In this document: positions 43,001 to 51,839 of the stretch, piece by piece
Layout of the letters: every line of letters begins with the position of its first letter
Position numbering within the stretch: position 1 is the first letter of the stretch
Assembly: GCF_023273855.1 (NCBI RefSeq)
Contig: NZ_CP096884.1
Span: forward strand, 2,666,001-2,730,000
Length of the DNA stretch: 64,000 nt
Source: Seonamhaeicola sp. ML3
GTDB lineage: Bacteria > Bacteroidota > Bacteroidia > Flavobacteriales > Flavobacteriaceae
Direction: 5' to 3'
Notes under the pieces: model-generated
What the model was told of the DNA's origin: nothing
What the model saw: the letters and a program-made list of their open reading frames with translations, nothing else
Databases searched by the model: none
Position numbers and translations under genes: made by a program

Positions 43001-44401
43001 ACCAAGTACAATTCTACTGGATTGCTTAACGGTTCGCTGAGTCATGTAAACCTTTCAGATTGGAGTATGGATTTGGGAATTGATACCAACCGTCTCTTAA
43101 TCTTAGATACACAGGATGATGGGGAAACTCCTTATTACGGAACAGGTTTTATGGGAGGAGAAGCCAATATAAAAGGACCTACGGATCAACTAAGAATAGA
43201 TGTTACTGCAGAGACTAAACCTGGCACTATATTTAAAATACCTTTAAACGATACAGAGTCTTTTGGCGATAATACATTTATCCGCTTTTTAAGTAAAAAA
43301 GAAAAGGAAGCGAAAGAAAAGGGCGAAGAAATTGTTTTTCAGGATATTCAGGGCTTAGAATTAGATTTTGAAATCGATATTACTGAAGATGCCGATTTAG
43401 AAATCATTATAGATAAAAATACTGGGCATTCACTAAAAGGTAGTGGTAGAGGAGGTATATTGGTAGGAATAAACACCAACGGTAAGTTTGATATGTGGGG
43501 GGATTTCTCGGTGTTTAAAGGAATTTACAATTTTGCTTATGGAGGATTGGTTCAAAAGCAGTTTGTAGTGCAACCTGGAGGGACTATTAACTGGGAAGGT
43601 GACCCTCTAAAGGCTCAAATAGATATGTTGGCCATTTATAAAACACAGGCCAATCCATCTCCATTATTAGATAATCCCATTAACAGAAGTATTCCAGTAG
43701 AGTTAAATATAGCCCTTACAGGGGAACTACAACAGCCGGTTCCAGAGTTTAGTTTTGAATTCCCTAATGTAAATTCGGCTGTAAAATCAGAGCTTCAATA
43801 TAGATTGGATTCACCTGATGAAGTTGAAAATCAAGCACTATATCTAGTATCTACAGGGTCTTTTGCAGGTGGTTTAGATGAGTTGAATTTTTCAGGTACT
43901 ATTGCCGAACGGCTTAATGGTATTATTAATAACATATTTTCTAACGGCGATGGGAGGCTTAATTTTGGAGTGAATTACGACCCAGGACAAAACCGCCCAG
44001 ATTACCAAACCAATGATCGTGTTGGGGTAACTTTACAAACCCAGATAAGTGACAGGGTGTTAATTAATGGTAATCTAGCTGTTCCTATTGGAGGAGCAGA
44101 TGCGGCCAATACTGTTGTAGCTGGTGATGTTCAAATAGATTTTTTACTAAACGAGGAAGGAACATTAATTGCTAAGGTTTTCAACCGTGAAAATAGCATA
44201 AGAAATTTTGGTGAAGCTATTGGTTATACCCAAGGTATTGGTCTGTCTTATAATGTGGACTTCGATACCTTTAAAGAACTTCTACAAAACCTTTTTAAAA
44301 AGAAAGAAAAAGCTAAAGATATAGAAGAGGAAAAAGACCAAAATAGTACTGCGTCTTCGCTACCGGATTTTATATCACATAAATCCAATAAGCAACCTTA
44401 A
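40022..44401 (+). CDS. tamB: TamB-like translocation/assembly module protein
   Basis: At least 1459 residues from TTG 40022. The frame is open from 39926, and upstream codons read IKKGVKIVSKIAGILLLLFI, a basic patch plus membrane anchor that TamB needs. The in-frame upstream stretch has no ATG, GTG or TTG. The true start is therefore probably a rare codon or hidden by a sequence error; 40022 is the first usual start. C-terminal DUF490/TamB domain about 1030-1420 (GGILVGINTNGKFDMWGDFSVFKGIYNFAYGG, GVNYDPGQNRPDY). Long beta-strand repeats in between fit the periplasm-spanning groove. Acts in outer-membrane lipid or protein transport. Divergent from tsaD. Confidence 0.9.
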   Translation: MVLVLSIPSVQTGLGNYATKKINKEFGTNINIEKVGLQFNGDVEFKQIFIEDYKKDTLISINELNTSILNFSNFYNNRLTFGDVDIMGLFFNIKTYKGSRDTNLDIFVAKLEGENPKKGDGSFLLSSSDVSIYDGVFKLVDENRETAKRLDFSNLNINATNFLIKGSDVSARINTLSFLDSRGLSVKNMTTNFKYTLTGMTFDDLKIKTPESELKGGLKFFYKREDLQFFTDKVRVEANFKDSSVLLDELNIIYNEFGANQRARFDVDLSGTLNKLQAKSLNLRTSLNTKIKGDFLFENLFNKEENNFYMDGDFTNLTSTYTDLKSLLPNVLGDAIPSSFERLGRFAITGNTQITSADVTADIKIDTEIGFVDSNLEITKVNDIDNASYKGKIVFENFDFGIFLNDPKVGVGSLNFDVNGNGFVSENLNTQVKGDIFEVVYNNYNYRGIKVAGNVRNKIFDGNLIVNDRNLQFNFNGLVDFSEDIRKYDFEAKVDYADLNILNFIKKDSISIFRSRVKMNMNSSSADDAVGRISFSNTTYKNEHDDYYFKTFDITSRFKDNIRYIDFKSPDIVEGSLKGNFLFKDLKKLFENSLGYIYTNYIPHEVTTNQSIDFNFKIYNKIAEVIFPEIELGKNTFIRGRVESDEAQFKLTFKSPQIKVYDYFANNIELQVDNSNPLFNTYVEIDSLNTKFYNVSKFNLINVTVNDTLFMRSEFTGGKRNNDSYNLSFYHTINTAKESVIGFKKSDFTIKDRTWSVNEKNDRFNKLSFDKALTKFNLDAFKINHKNEEVRLSGFLKDSTQKDIKLNFKNVSLAKIIPDIDSLSMAGRVNGKLDILQKNGSYLPNSTIVINDFKINKFPLGDLDADIKGNENLTYYDVNATIKNDVSKSFAAKGGISVVDKQSEIDVDLTFNDFNLEPLNPLLYDVLSNIRGNVDGNANIIGSLTRPSIEGKLNLKEGGFGIPYLNVDYGFSNNSTVTLQEQSFVFNNIQLTDTKYNSTGLLNGSLSHVNLSDWSMDLGIDTNRLLILDTQDDGETPYYGTGFMGGEANIKGPTDQLRIDVTAETKPGTIFKIPLNDTESFGDNTFIRFLSKKEKEAKEKGEEIVFQDIQGLELDFEIDITEDADLEIIIDKNTGHSLKGSGRGGILVGINTNGKFDMWGDFSVFKGIYNFAYGGLVQKQFVVQPGGTINWEGDPLKAQIDMLAIYKTQANPSPLLDNPINRSIPVELNIALTGELQQPVPEFSFEFPNVNSAVKSELQYRLDSPDEVENQALYLVSTGSFAGGLDELNFSGTIAERLNGIINNIFSNGDGRLNFGVNYDPGQNRPDYQTNDRVGVTLQTQISDRVLINGNLAVPIGGADAANTVVAGDVQIDFLLNEEGTLIAKVFNRENSIRNFGEAIGYTQGIGLSYNVDFDTFKELLQNLFKKKEKAKDIEEEKDQNSTASSLPDFISHKSNKQP

Positions 44402-44557
44402 AAAAGGACTATTTTTTGATGCTTATTATTTTCATTTCTAGAGCGATAACAAAATATGTATTTACTAAAACGTTATAGTGCTGAGTATGCATTAAAATGG
44501 CATAAAAGCTATGATTATATTGTTTTTGTTTAGTAATTTTACCTTCAAATTAAAGAT

Positions 44558-45544
44558 ATGCAAAGCGGAATGAAAAAAATAGCAGTATTGACTTCAGGTG
44601 GCGATTCTCCGGGCATGAATGCGGCAGTACGATCTGTGGTAAGAACATGTGCGTATCATGGCGTTGAATGTATTGGGGTTTATCGAGGATATGAAGGTAT
44701 GATTGAAGGTGATTTTACCACTTTAAATGCTCGTAGCGTTAGGGGAATTATAAACAAAGGAGGAACAATGCTTAAGTCGGCACGTTCCAAAGAATTTAGA
44801 ACTGTAGAAGGTAGACAAAAGGCCTACGAAAATATAAAGAAGGAAGGTATAGATGGACTTGTAGTAATTGGAGGAGATGGTTCGTTTACAGGTGCATTGG
44901 TTTTTAATCAGGAATTTGGTTTTCCTGTAATGGGTATTCCGGGAACTATCGATAATGATATTGTTGGAACCTCACACACTCTAGGCTTTGATACTGCCTT
45001 AAATACAGTAGTAGATGCCATAGATAAAATACGCGATACAGCGAGTTCACATAACAGATTGTTTTTTATTGAAGTTATGGGACGCGATGTTGGTCATATT
45101 GCCTTAAATTGCGGAATTGCTGGTGGTGCTGAAGAAATCTTAATCCCAGAGGAAGATTTAGGGTTAGATAGGCTTGTAGAATCATTAAACAAGAGTAGAA
45201 CCTCAGGAAAAACATCCAGTATTGTTGTTGTTGCAGAAGGGGATAAGATAGGTAAGAATATCTTCCAATTAAAGGAGTATGTTGATGAGAATATGGAAGG
45301 TTACGACGTGCGTGTTTCTGTACTAGGACACATGCAACGTGGTGGCGCTCCATCTTGTTTCGATAGGGTTTTAGCAAGTAGAATGGGCGTTAAAGCTGTA
45401 GAGTCTTTATTAAACGGAGAGAGCAACTATATGGTTGGATTACTTAACGGGAAAATGGAATTAACACCATTAGAAAATGCCATTAAAGGAAAAACAAAAA
45501 TAAATTTAGAATTATTACGTGTCTCAGACATCATGAGCACATAA
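44558..45544 (+). CDS. pfkA: ATP-dependent 6-phosphofructokinase
   Basis: Glycolytic enzyme of 328 residues. ATP site TSGGDSPGMNAAVR (near 12-25), substrate/catalytic PGTIDNDIVGT, GGDGSFTGA, MGRDVGHIA, GHMQRGGAPSCFDR. The Met at residue 5 is an alternative start. Lies 18 bp before gapA, so both glycolytic genes are likely co-transcribed. Confidence 0.97.
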   Translation: MQSGMKKIAVLTSGGDSPGMNAAVRSVVRTCAYHGVECIGVYRGYEGMIEGDFTTLNARSVRGIINKGGTMLKSARSKEFRTVEGRQKAYENIKKEGIDGLVVIGGDGSFTGALVFNQEFGFPVMGIPGTIDNDIVGTSHTLGFDTALNTVVDAIDKIRDTASSHNRLFFIEVMGRDVGHIALNCGIAGGAEEILIPEEDLGLDRLVESLNKSRTSGKTSSIVVVAEGDKIGKNIFQLKEYVDENMEGYDVRVSVLGHMQRGGAPSCFDRVLASRMGVKAVESLLNGESNYMVGLLNGKMELTPLENAIKGKTKINLELLRVSDIMST

Positions 45545-45550
45545 CACTAA

Positions 45551-46570
<1,020 letters not shown>

Positions 46571-46588
46571 ATTAATAATAATTATAAT

Positions 46589-46637
46589 ACTCCACAGTGT
46601 ATTAAGTGTTTAACATTTAAGACTGTGGAGTTTTTTT
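46589..46637 (+). terminator. Terminator after gapA
   Basis: ACTCCACAGT / ACTGTGGAGT 10-bp perfect stem, then TTTTTTT. Divides pfkA-gapA from the kinase gene. Confidence 0.9.
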
Positions 46638-46649
46638 ATCTTTGAATTT

Positions 46650-47513
46650 ATGATTTTAATTGTTGATAGTGGTTCTACAAAGTCAGATTGGTTGGCAGTA
46701 GATAAAGACGGGAATAAACTTCTGGAAAAAATACGCACAAAGGGTTTAAATCCAGAAATTATTTCCGAAGAGAAAATGGTTAAAATAGTTAAAAAACACC
46801 CCGATTTAAAGGAACATAAAGAAAGTGTTACTCATGTGTTTTTTTATGGAGCAGGTTGTGGTACAGACCGTGGCAAGGAAATGGTGTTTGAAGCCTTGTC
46901 TCAAGTATTTAATACGGCAAAAATATCTGTAGAGGAAGATACCCTTGCAGCTGTTTATGGAGCGATTAATCATGATAAGGAGGCTGCTGTTGTATGTATT
47001 TTAGGAACTGGTTCTAACTGTAGTTATTATGATGGCACTAAGTTACACCAGGAAGTACAGTCTCTAGGCTACATTGTCATGGATGATGCCTCGGGGAATT
47101 ATTTTGGCAAACAATTACTTCGTGATTATTATTTTAATAACATGCCTGAAAATATTAAAATTGCTTTTGAAACTAAATATAACTTGGACGCCGATTATAT
47201 AAAGTATAATATTTATAAACAGCCTAACCCAAACGCTTATTTAGCAAATTTTGCAGAGTTTATGTTCTTACAAAAAGATTCTCAATATACCATAGATTTA
47301 ATAAAAAATGGTGTTAGGCTTTTTGCAAAGAATATGATTATGCAATTTAAGGAAGAATTAAAAACTGTTCCGGTTCATTTTGCTGGGTCTATCGCTTTTT
47401 TCTCCCAAAACGAGATTAAGGAAGTAGCAGAAGAAATGGGGTTTAAAGTAGGTAACTTTGTTAGAAGACCTATAGACGGTTTGGTACCTTTCCACATAAA
47501 AAACCTTGAGTAA
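46650..47513 (+). CDS. BadF/BadG-type N-acetylglucosamine kinase-like protein
   Basis: 287 residues, ASKHA fold. VDSGSTKSDWLAVDKDG (phosphate-1 loop, 5-21), YGAGCGT (68-74), ILGTGSNCSYYDG (phosphate-2, near 126-138), GYIVMDDASGNYFGK, FAGSIAFF (adenosine region). Likely phosphorylates GlcNAc or muramyl sugars; substrate not proven. The SpoU and PfkA neighbours give no hint. Confidence 0.88.
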   Translation: MILIVDSGSTKSDWLAVDKDGNKLLEKIRTKGLNPEIISEEKMVKIVKKHPDLKEHKESVTHVFFYGAGCGTDRGKEMVFEALSQVFNTAKISVEEDTLAAVYGAINHDKEAAVVCILGTGSNCSYYDGTKLHQEVQSLGYIVMDDASGNYFGKQLLRDYYFNNMPENIKIAFETKYNLDADYIKYNIYKQPNPNAYLANFAEFMFLQKDSQYTIDLIKNGVRLFAKNMIMQFKEELKTVPVHFAGSIAFFSQNEIKEVAEEMGFKVGNFVRRPIDGLVPFHIKNLE

Positions 47514-47516
47514 TTA

Positions 47517-48740
47517 TTGAGACCTCACACGGCACTTTACATTTCGAATAAGCACAATAAGCCCAAGTTAATAAAAAGTCTAGTTTCAGGGGAATTATTA
47601 CCTGAAATCGATTTGGGTGAATATATCCTCTTTTCAGATATAACCATAGATAAATTAATATCTGAAGAGCGCAGACATGGCAAAAGTGCTTTGTCGACCC
47701 TTTCCCAAAAGAAACTTCAACATGCATCGCAAGGCGAACGTAGAAAGGCTTTATTGAAGCATATTATTGCCCAAAAACCAAATTGTATTATTGTAGATAA
47801 TGTTTTTGATAGTTTAGATGTAAACACACAAAAAACTATTAAAACAGCTTTGCTGGAATTGAGTAATAGCACATTGATAATTCAAATATGTAATAGAAAA
47901 CGTGATGTTCTAGAATTCATTGGGAATAGATTGCAATTTGATGGTACAAAATGGACGAAGTTTAAAACAGATGTTAAAAACGATGCCACAGTAAAATCAT
48001 ATTTTACGCATAAATTACCACAAAGGCAAGCCAACGAAGGTTTTAGCTTTTCAGAGCTAATAAGGTTGCGCAACATTAACTTGAGTTATGAAGACCGCCC
48101 TATACTGCAAAACATAAATTGGGATATTAAACCAGGAGAATTTTGGCAACTTATGGGACCTAATGGTTCTGGTAAAAGCACTATTTTGAACTTAATATCT
48201 GGTGATAATCCAAAAGGGTTTATGCAAGATATGGTGCTTTTTGATATGAAAAAGGGTAGTGGAGAGAGCGTTTGGGATATCAAAAAACACATTGGTTTTT
48301 TTTCTTCAGATATGCTAATTGGATTTAAACGAAGAGATTCCATAGAAAATATGATTATTTCTGGGTTTTATGATTCTATCGGACTCTATAAGTTTCCAAC
48401 CGAAGTTCAAATTAAAATAGCACAGGAATGGTTAAAGGTACTGCAAATGAGCAGTATTAGGAATAATAGTTTTACTACACTTTCCGAAGGACATAAGCGT
48501 TTGGTGCTCATTGCTAGAGCTATGGTTAAACAACCTCCACTTTTAATTTTAGATGAACCTACAAACGGTTTAGATGATGTTGATGCAAAGCTGTTTTCTA
48601 CACTAGTGAATAAAATTGCCCAAGAAACTGATACTGCTATTTTATATGTTTCCCATCGTCATGAAGTTGGGCTAGCACCAGATTACATATATGAGCTTAT
48701 TCCTAATGAAAAAGGTTCTATTGGAAGGGTTGTAAAATAA
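47517..48740 (+). CDS. ModF-like double ABC ATPase with degenerate N-terminal half
   Basis: 407 residues from TTG 47517 (no ATG upstream after the previous stop). N-terminal half has a signature-like ASQGERRKALL and a Walker B-like CIIVDNVFDSLD but no Walker A. C-terminal half is a full ABC ATPase: GPNGSGKSTILNLISGD, LSEGHKRLVLIARAM, PPLLILDEPTNGLD, YVSHRHE. Soluble, no permease adjacent. Resembles ModF/PhrA proteins, whose function is unclear. Three bp after the kinase stop. Confidence 0.82.
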   Translation: MRPHTALYISNKHNKPKLIKSLVSGELLPEIDLGEYILFSDITIDKLISEERRHGKSALSTLSQKKLQHASQGERRKALLKHIIAQKPNCIIVDNVFDSLDVNTQKTIKTALLELSNSTLIIQICNRKRDVLEFIGNRLQFDGTKWTKFKTDVKNDATVKSYFTHKLPQRQANEGFSFSELIRLRNINLSYEDRPILQNINWDIKPGEFWQLMGPNGSGKSTILNLISGDNPKGFMQDMVLFDMKKGSGESVWDIKKHIGFFSSDMLIGFKRRDSIENMIISGFYDSIGLYKFPTEVQIKIAQEWLKVLQMSSIRNNSFTTLSEGHKRLVLIARAMVKQPPLLILDEPTNGLDDVDAKLFSTLVNKIAQETDTAILYVSHRHEVGLAPDYIYELIPNEKGSIGRVVK

Positions 48741-48768
48741 TCGTGTTAGATTCATTATATTTAAACTG

Positions 48769-50901
48769 ATGAATCCACATTTTAACCAGTCCATGCGCAA
48801 TGCTTTTCACCTGGCTCTTTTTTTGGCCTTCTTATCCATCTTTAATTGTCAACAAGATTCTGTTTCTCAACCTAAAGATTATAACACTTGGAGGTCATAT
48901 CAAGGTGGGCCAGACAGAAATCAGTATTCTACGTTATCAGAAATCACACTAGATAATGTTACCGATTTAAAAGTAGCTTGGACCTACGAGTCGTCAGATT
49001 TCGGACAAATGCAAATGAACCCCATTATTATTGATACTATTTTATATGGGGTTACTTCTAGGCTTAGAGCTATTGCTTTACACGCTGCAACGGGAAAGGA
49101 AATTTGGAGATTTGGTGATTCTTTAAAATTAAGAGCATCAACCAGTAGAGGGGTTGCCTATTGGGAGAAAGACGATGACAAACGCATATTATATACTTCA
49201 GGCCCTTACCTTTACGCACTTAACGCATTAACAGGAAAGTCTATTGAGAGCTTTGGGGATAACGGAAAAGTTAACCTAAGCAGTGGTTTAGGTGAAATTG
49301 CTAAGGGAAGTTTTCTTGTATCCAATACGCCGGGTACCGTATACAAAGATATTATTGTCATGCCCATTCGTGTTCCTGAAGACATTGGGGCACTTCCTGG
49401 AAACATTATGGCCTTTAATGTTATCACAGGTGATTTAGAATGGACTTTTAATACTATACCTTTGCCTTCGGAGGAAGGTGTTGAAACATGGGAAGACCAG
49501 AATTCTCATATAAATCCGTTGATTGGTGCAGGAAATAATTGGAGCGGAATGGCTTTAGATGAAGAACGTGGTATCATTTACATTCCTACAGGTTCGGCTG
49601 CTCCAGATTTCTATGGCGGTATTCGTAAAGGAGACAATCTATATACCGATTGCCTTTTGGCCTTGGATGTTAATACGGGAAAGCGGCTTTGGCATTTTCA
49701 AATGGTGCATCATGACTTATGGGATAGAGACCCACCAACACCACCAAATTTAATTACCATTACAAGAAATGGTAAAAAACTACCAGCGGTTTCGCAGTCC
49801 ACAAAACAGGGTTATGTATATGTGTTTAATCGTGTTACTGGAGAGCCTTTGTTTGATATTGAAGAGGTACCAGTACCAGCTTCCACGTTATATGGAGAGG
49901 AAGCTTCGAAAACACAACCCATTCCGGTAAAGCCAAAACCTTTTGCAAGACAATCAACTGAATTAACCGATGATGACATAAGTCCGTATGCCGAAAATAG
50001 GGAAGCTTTTTTAGAACTTTTAAAACAATCGGATAAAAGGTTATATGCACCACCAAGTCTAGACCCAATGATTCTCTTTCCTGGGTTGGATGGTGCTGCA
50101 GAGTGGGGCGGAACTGCTGCAGACCCCGAAGAGGGGATTGTTTATATAAACTCCCAAGAGGCACCTTGGGTTATTCAAATGAAGGAGAATGATACTACGG
50201 TAAAAAATTATCCTTTAGGCAAACAAACCTATATTCAGTATTGTGTGACCTGTCATCAAAAAGATAGAAGTGGTGCAGTTCAAAGTGGCTTTCCTTCCTT
50301 AATAGACTTAAAAAATAAAAAATCTAAAAATGAGGTAGCTCTATTAATAAAATCTGGAAAAGGTATGATGACTGGATTTCCTCAGATTACACCTAAAGAA
50401 AAGGAAGCTTTAATGCATTTTTTGTTTGATGAACCCGATACCATTATGCCTAAGAATCCTAAAAAAATTTATCCGTTAGCTTATAAATACGCTGGCTATA
50501 AACGCTTTTTAGATAGCAAGGGAAGACCTGCTATTTCACCGCCTTGGGGAACCATGCACGCAATTAATTTGAATACAGGCGATTTCGTTTGGTCAATTGT
50601 TTTAGGGGATACACCAGAATTAAAAGCACAAGGATATCCTCAAACGGGATGTGAGAATTATGGTGGCCCTGTAGTTACTGAAAATGGTTTGCTGTTTATT
50701 GGCGCAACAAAAGATGGTTACTTTAGAGCGTTTAACAAGTTTACAGGAGCCTTATTATGGGAATATAAATTGCCTGCGCCTGCTTTTGCTACTCCAGCTA
50801 TGTATCAGGTTGATGGCAAGCAATACATAGCTATAGCCTGCGGAGGTGAAAAGCTTGGGGCTCCTATTGGAAACAAGATTGTGGCATTCTCTTTAAATTA
50901 G
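48769..50901 (+). CDS. PQQ-dependent dehydrogenase with cytochrome c domain
   Basis: 710 residues. Lipoprotein-type N-terminus (FLAFLSIFNCQQD). WD-like PQQ propeller: WRSYQGGPDRNQYSTL (42-57), GDLEWTFNT, WSGMALDEERGIIYIPTGSAAPDFYGG, LLALDVNTGKRLWHFQMVHHDLWDRDPPTPPN, PPWGTMHAINLNTGDFVW. Heme-binding C492-V-T-C495-H496 in an inserted cytochrome c domain (about 475-560). Fits membrane or periplasmic glucose/alcohol-type quinoproteins that feed electrons to the respiratory chain. PQQ synthesis genes are not in this window. Confidence 0.92.
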   Translation: MNPHFNQSMRNAFHLALFLAFLSIFNCQQDSVSQPKDYNTWRSYQGGPDRNQYSTLSEITLDNVTDLKVAWTYESSDFGQMQMNPIIIDTILYGVTSRLRAIALHAATGKEIWRFGDSLKLRASTSRGVAYWEKDDDKRILYTSGPYLYALNALTGKSIESFGDNGKVNLSSGLGEIAKGSFLVSNTPGTVYKDIIVMPIRVPEDIGALPGNIMAFNVITGDLEWTFNTIPLPSEEGVETWEDQNSHINPLIGAGNNWSGMALDEERGIIYIPTGSAAPDFYGGIRKGDNLYTDCLLALDVNTGKRLWHFQMVHHDLWDRDPPTPPNLITITRNGKKLPAVSQSTKQGYVYVFNRVTGEPLFDIEEVPVPASTLYGEEASKTQPIPVKPKPFARQSTELTDDDISPYAENREAFLELLKQSDKRLYAPPSLDPMILFPGLDGAAEWGGTAADPEEGIVYINSQEAPWVIQMKENDTTVKNYPLGKQTYIQYCVTCHQKDRSGAVQSGFPSLIDLKNKKSKNEVALLIKSGKGMMTGFPQITPKEKEALMHFLFDEPDTIMPKNPKKIYPLAYKYAGYKRFLDSKGRPAISPPWGTMHAINLNTGDFVWSIVLGDTPELKAQGYPQTGCENYGGPVVTENGLLFIGATKDGYFRAFNKFTGALLWEYKLPAPAFATPAMYQVDGKQYIAIACGGEKLGAPIGNKIVAFSLN

Positions 50902-50948
50902 TTAGCCAACATAAAAAGCGGGAAGAATTTTTAAATAAACTATAAATA

Positions 50949-51839
50949 TTACTCTATGGGTCTAATATCTACGGATACTTTCATTTTATTTTTTCCAGTA
51001 CTATAAATAACACCTTTTAATGGAGGAACATCGTAATAATCTCTACCATGAGAAATTATTATGTGTTGATTTGATGGTATTTGGTTGTTTGTGGGGTCAA
51101 AATCTACCCACCCAAAATATGGTATAAATATTGAAAACCAAGCATGAGAAGCATCTGTTCCAATAAGTTTTTCTTTGCCTGGAGGTGGTATAGTTTCTAT
51201 ATACCCACTAACATAGCGGGCAGGTAAACCAATAGAACGCACACAGGCAATGGCTATTTGGGCAAAATCTTGACAAACTCCCTTTTTTATTATCATGACT
51301 TCATGAATGGGTGTGGCTACATTTGTAACTTCAGGATTAAATTCAAAATCTGTATAAATACGCTGCATTAATTCAAAAGCCGCTTCAAAAATTGATCTAT
51401 TTGGTTTGAATGAAACTTCGGCATAATCTTTAATATTAGATGTTATATTAGCCACTAAAACAGATTCTAAACAAAATTGTTTGATATGACGTACTTCAGA
51501 AGAATTACTTTTTAAATGCAATAATGCTTGTTGTAATGTGATTTTTTGGGCATCAGGATTGTTATAAATACTAGGAATATTATGAGCCTCTTTTAAAATT
51601 TTACTCTTAGCGGTAACTTTTAATTTTGAATGTTGTTTTTGAATTGAAAATCTTGTAATGATATTTCCGAAAAAATCAATTTTCTCCGAAATTTCTTCTG
51701 GAATGGGATTAATATCTAAATGATAATCTAGTAACTTTTGTCCCACAACATCTTTAGGCTTAAGAGTGGCTATATTATGGCAAAATGACACTCCATGCTC
51801 ATAATTGTATGTGGTAGTATGTAAAACTTGATAAATCAT
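50949..51839 (-). CDS. Transglutaminase-like protein
   Basis: 296 residues. N-terminal bacterial transglutaminase beta domain (YQVLHTTTYNYEHGV, 3-17), then the papain-like core with C189 (KKGVCQDFAQIA), H232 (ASHAWFSI) and D247 (VDFDPTNN). Directly follows the ATP-grasp/alpha-E gene (no gap). Belongs to the three-gene set with DUF2126 below, which is proposed to make or trim amide-linked peptides. Confidence 0.9.
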   Translation of the reverse strand: MIYQVLHTTTYNYEHGVSFCHNIATLKPKDVVGQKLLDYHLDINPIPEEISEKIDFFGNIITRFSIQKQHSKLKVTAKSKILKEAHNIPSIYNNPDAQKITLQQALLHLKSNSSEVRHIKQFCLESVLVANITSNIKDYAEVSFKPNRSIFEAAFELMQRIYTDFEFNPEVTNVATPIHEVMIIKKGVCQDFAQIAIACVRSIGLPARYVSGYIETIPPPGKEKLIGTDASHAWFSIFIPYFGWVDFDPTNNQIPSNQHIIISHGRDYYDVPPLKGVIYSTGKNKMKVSVDIRPIE

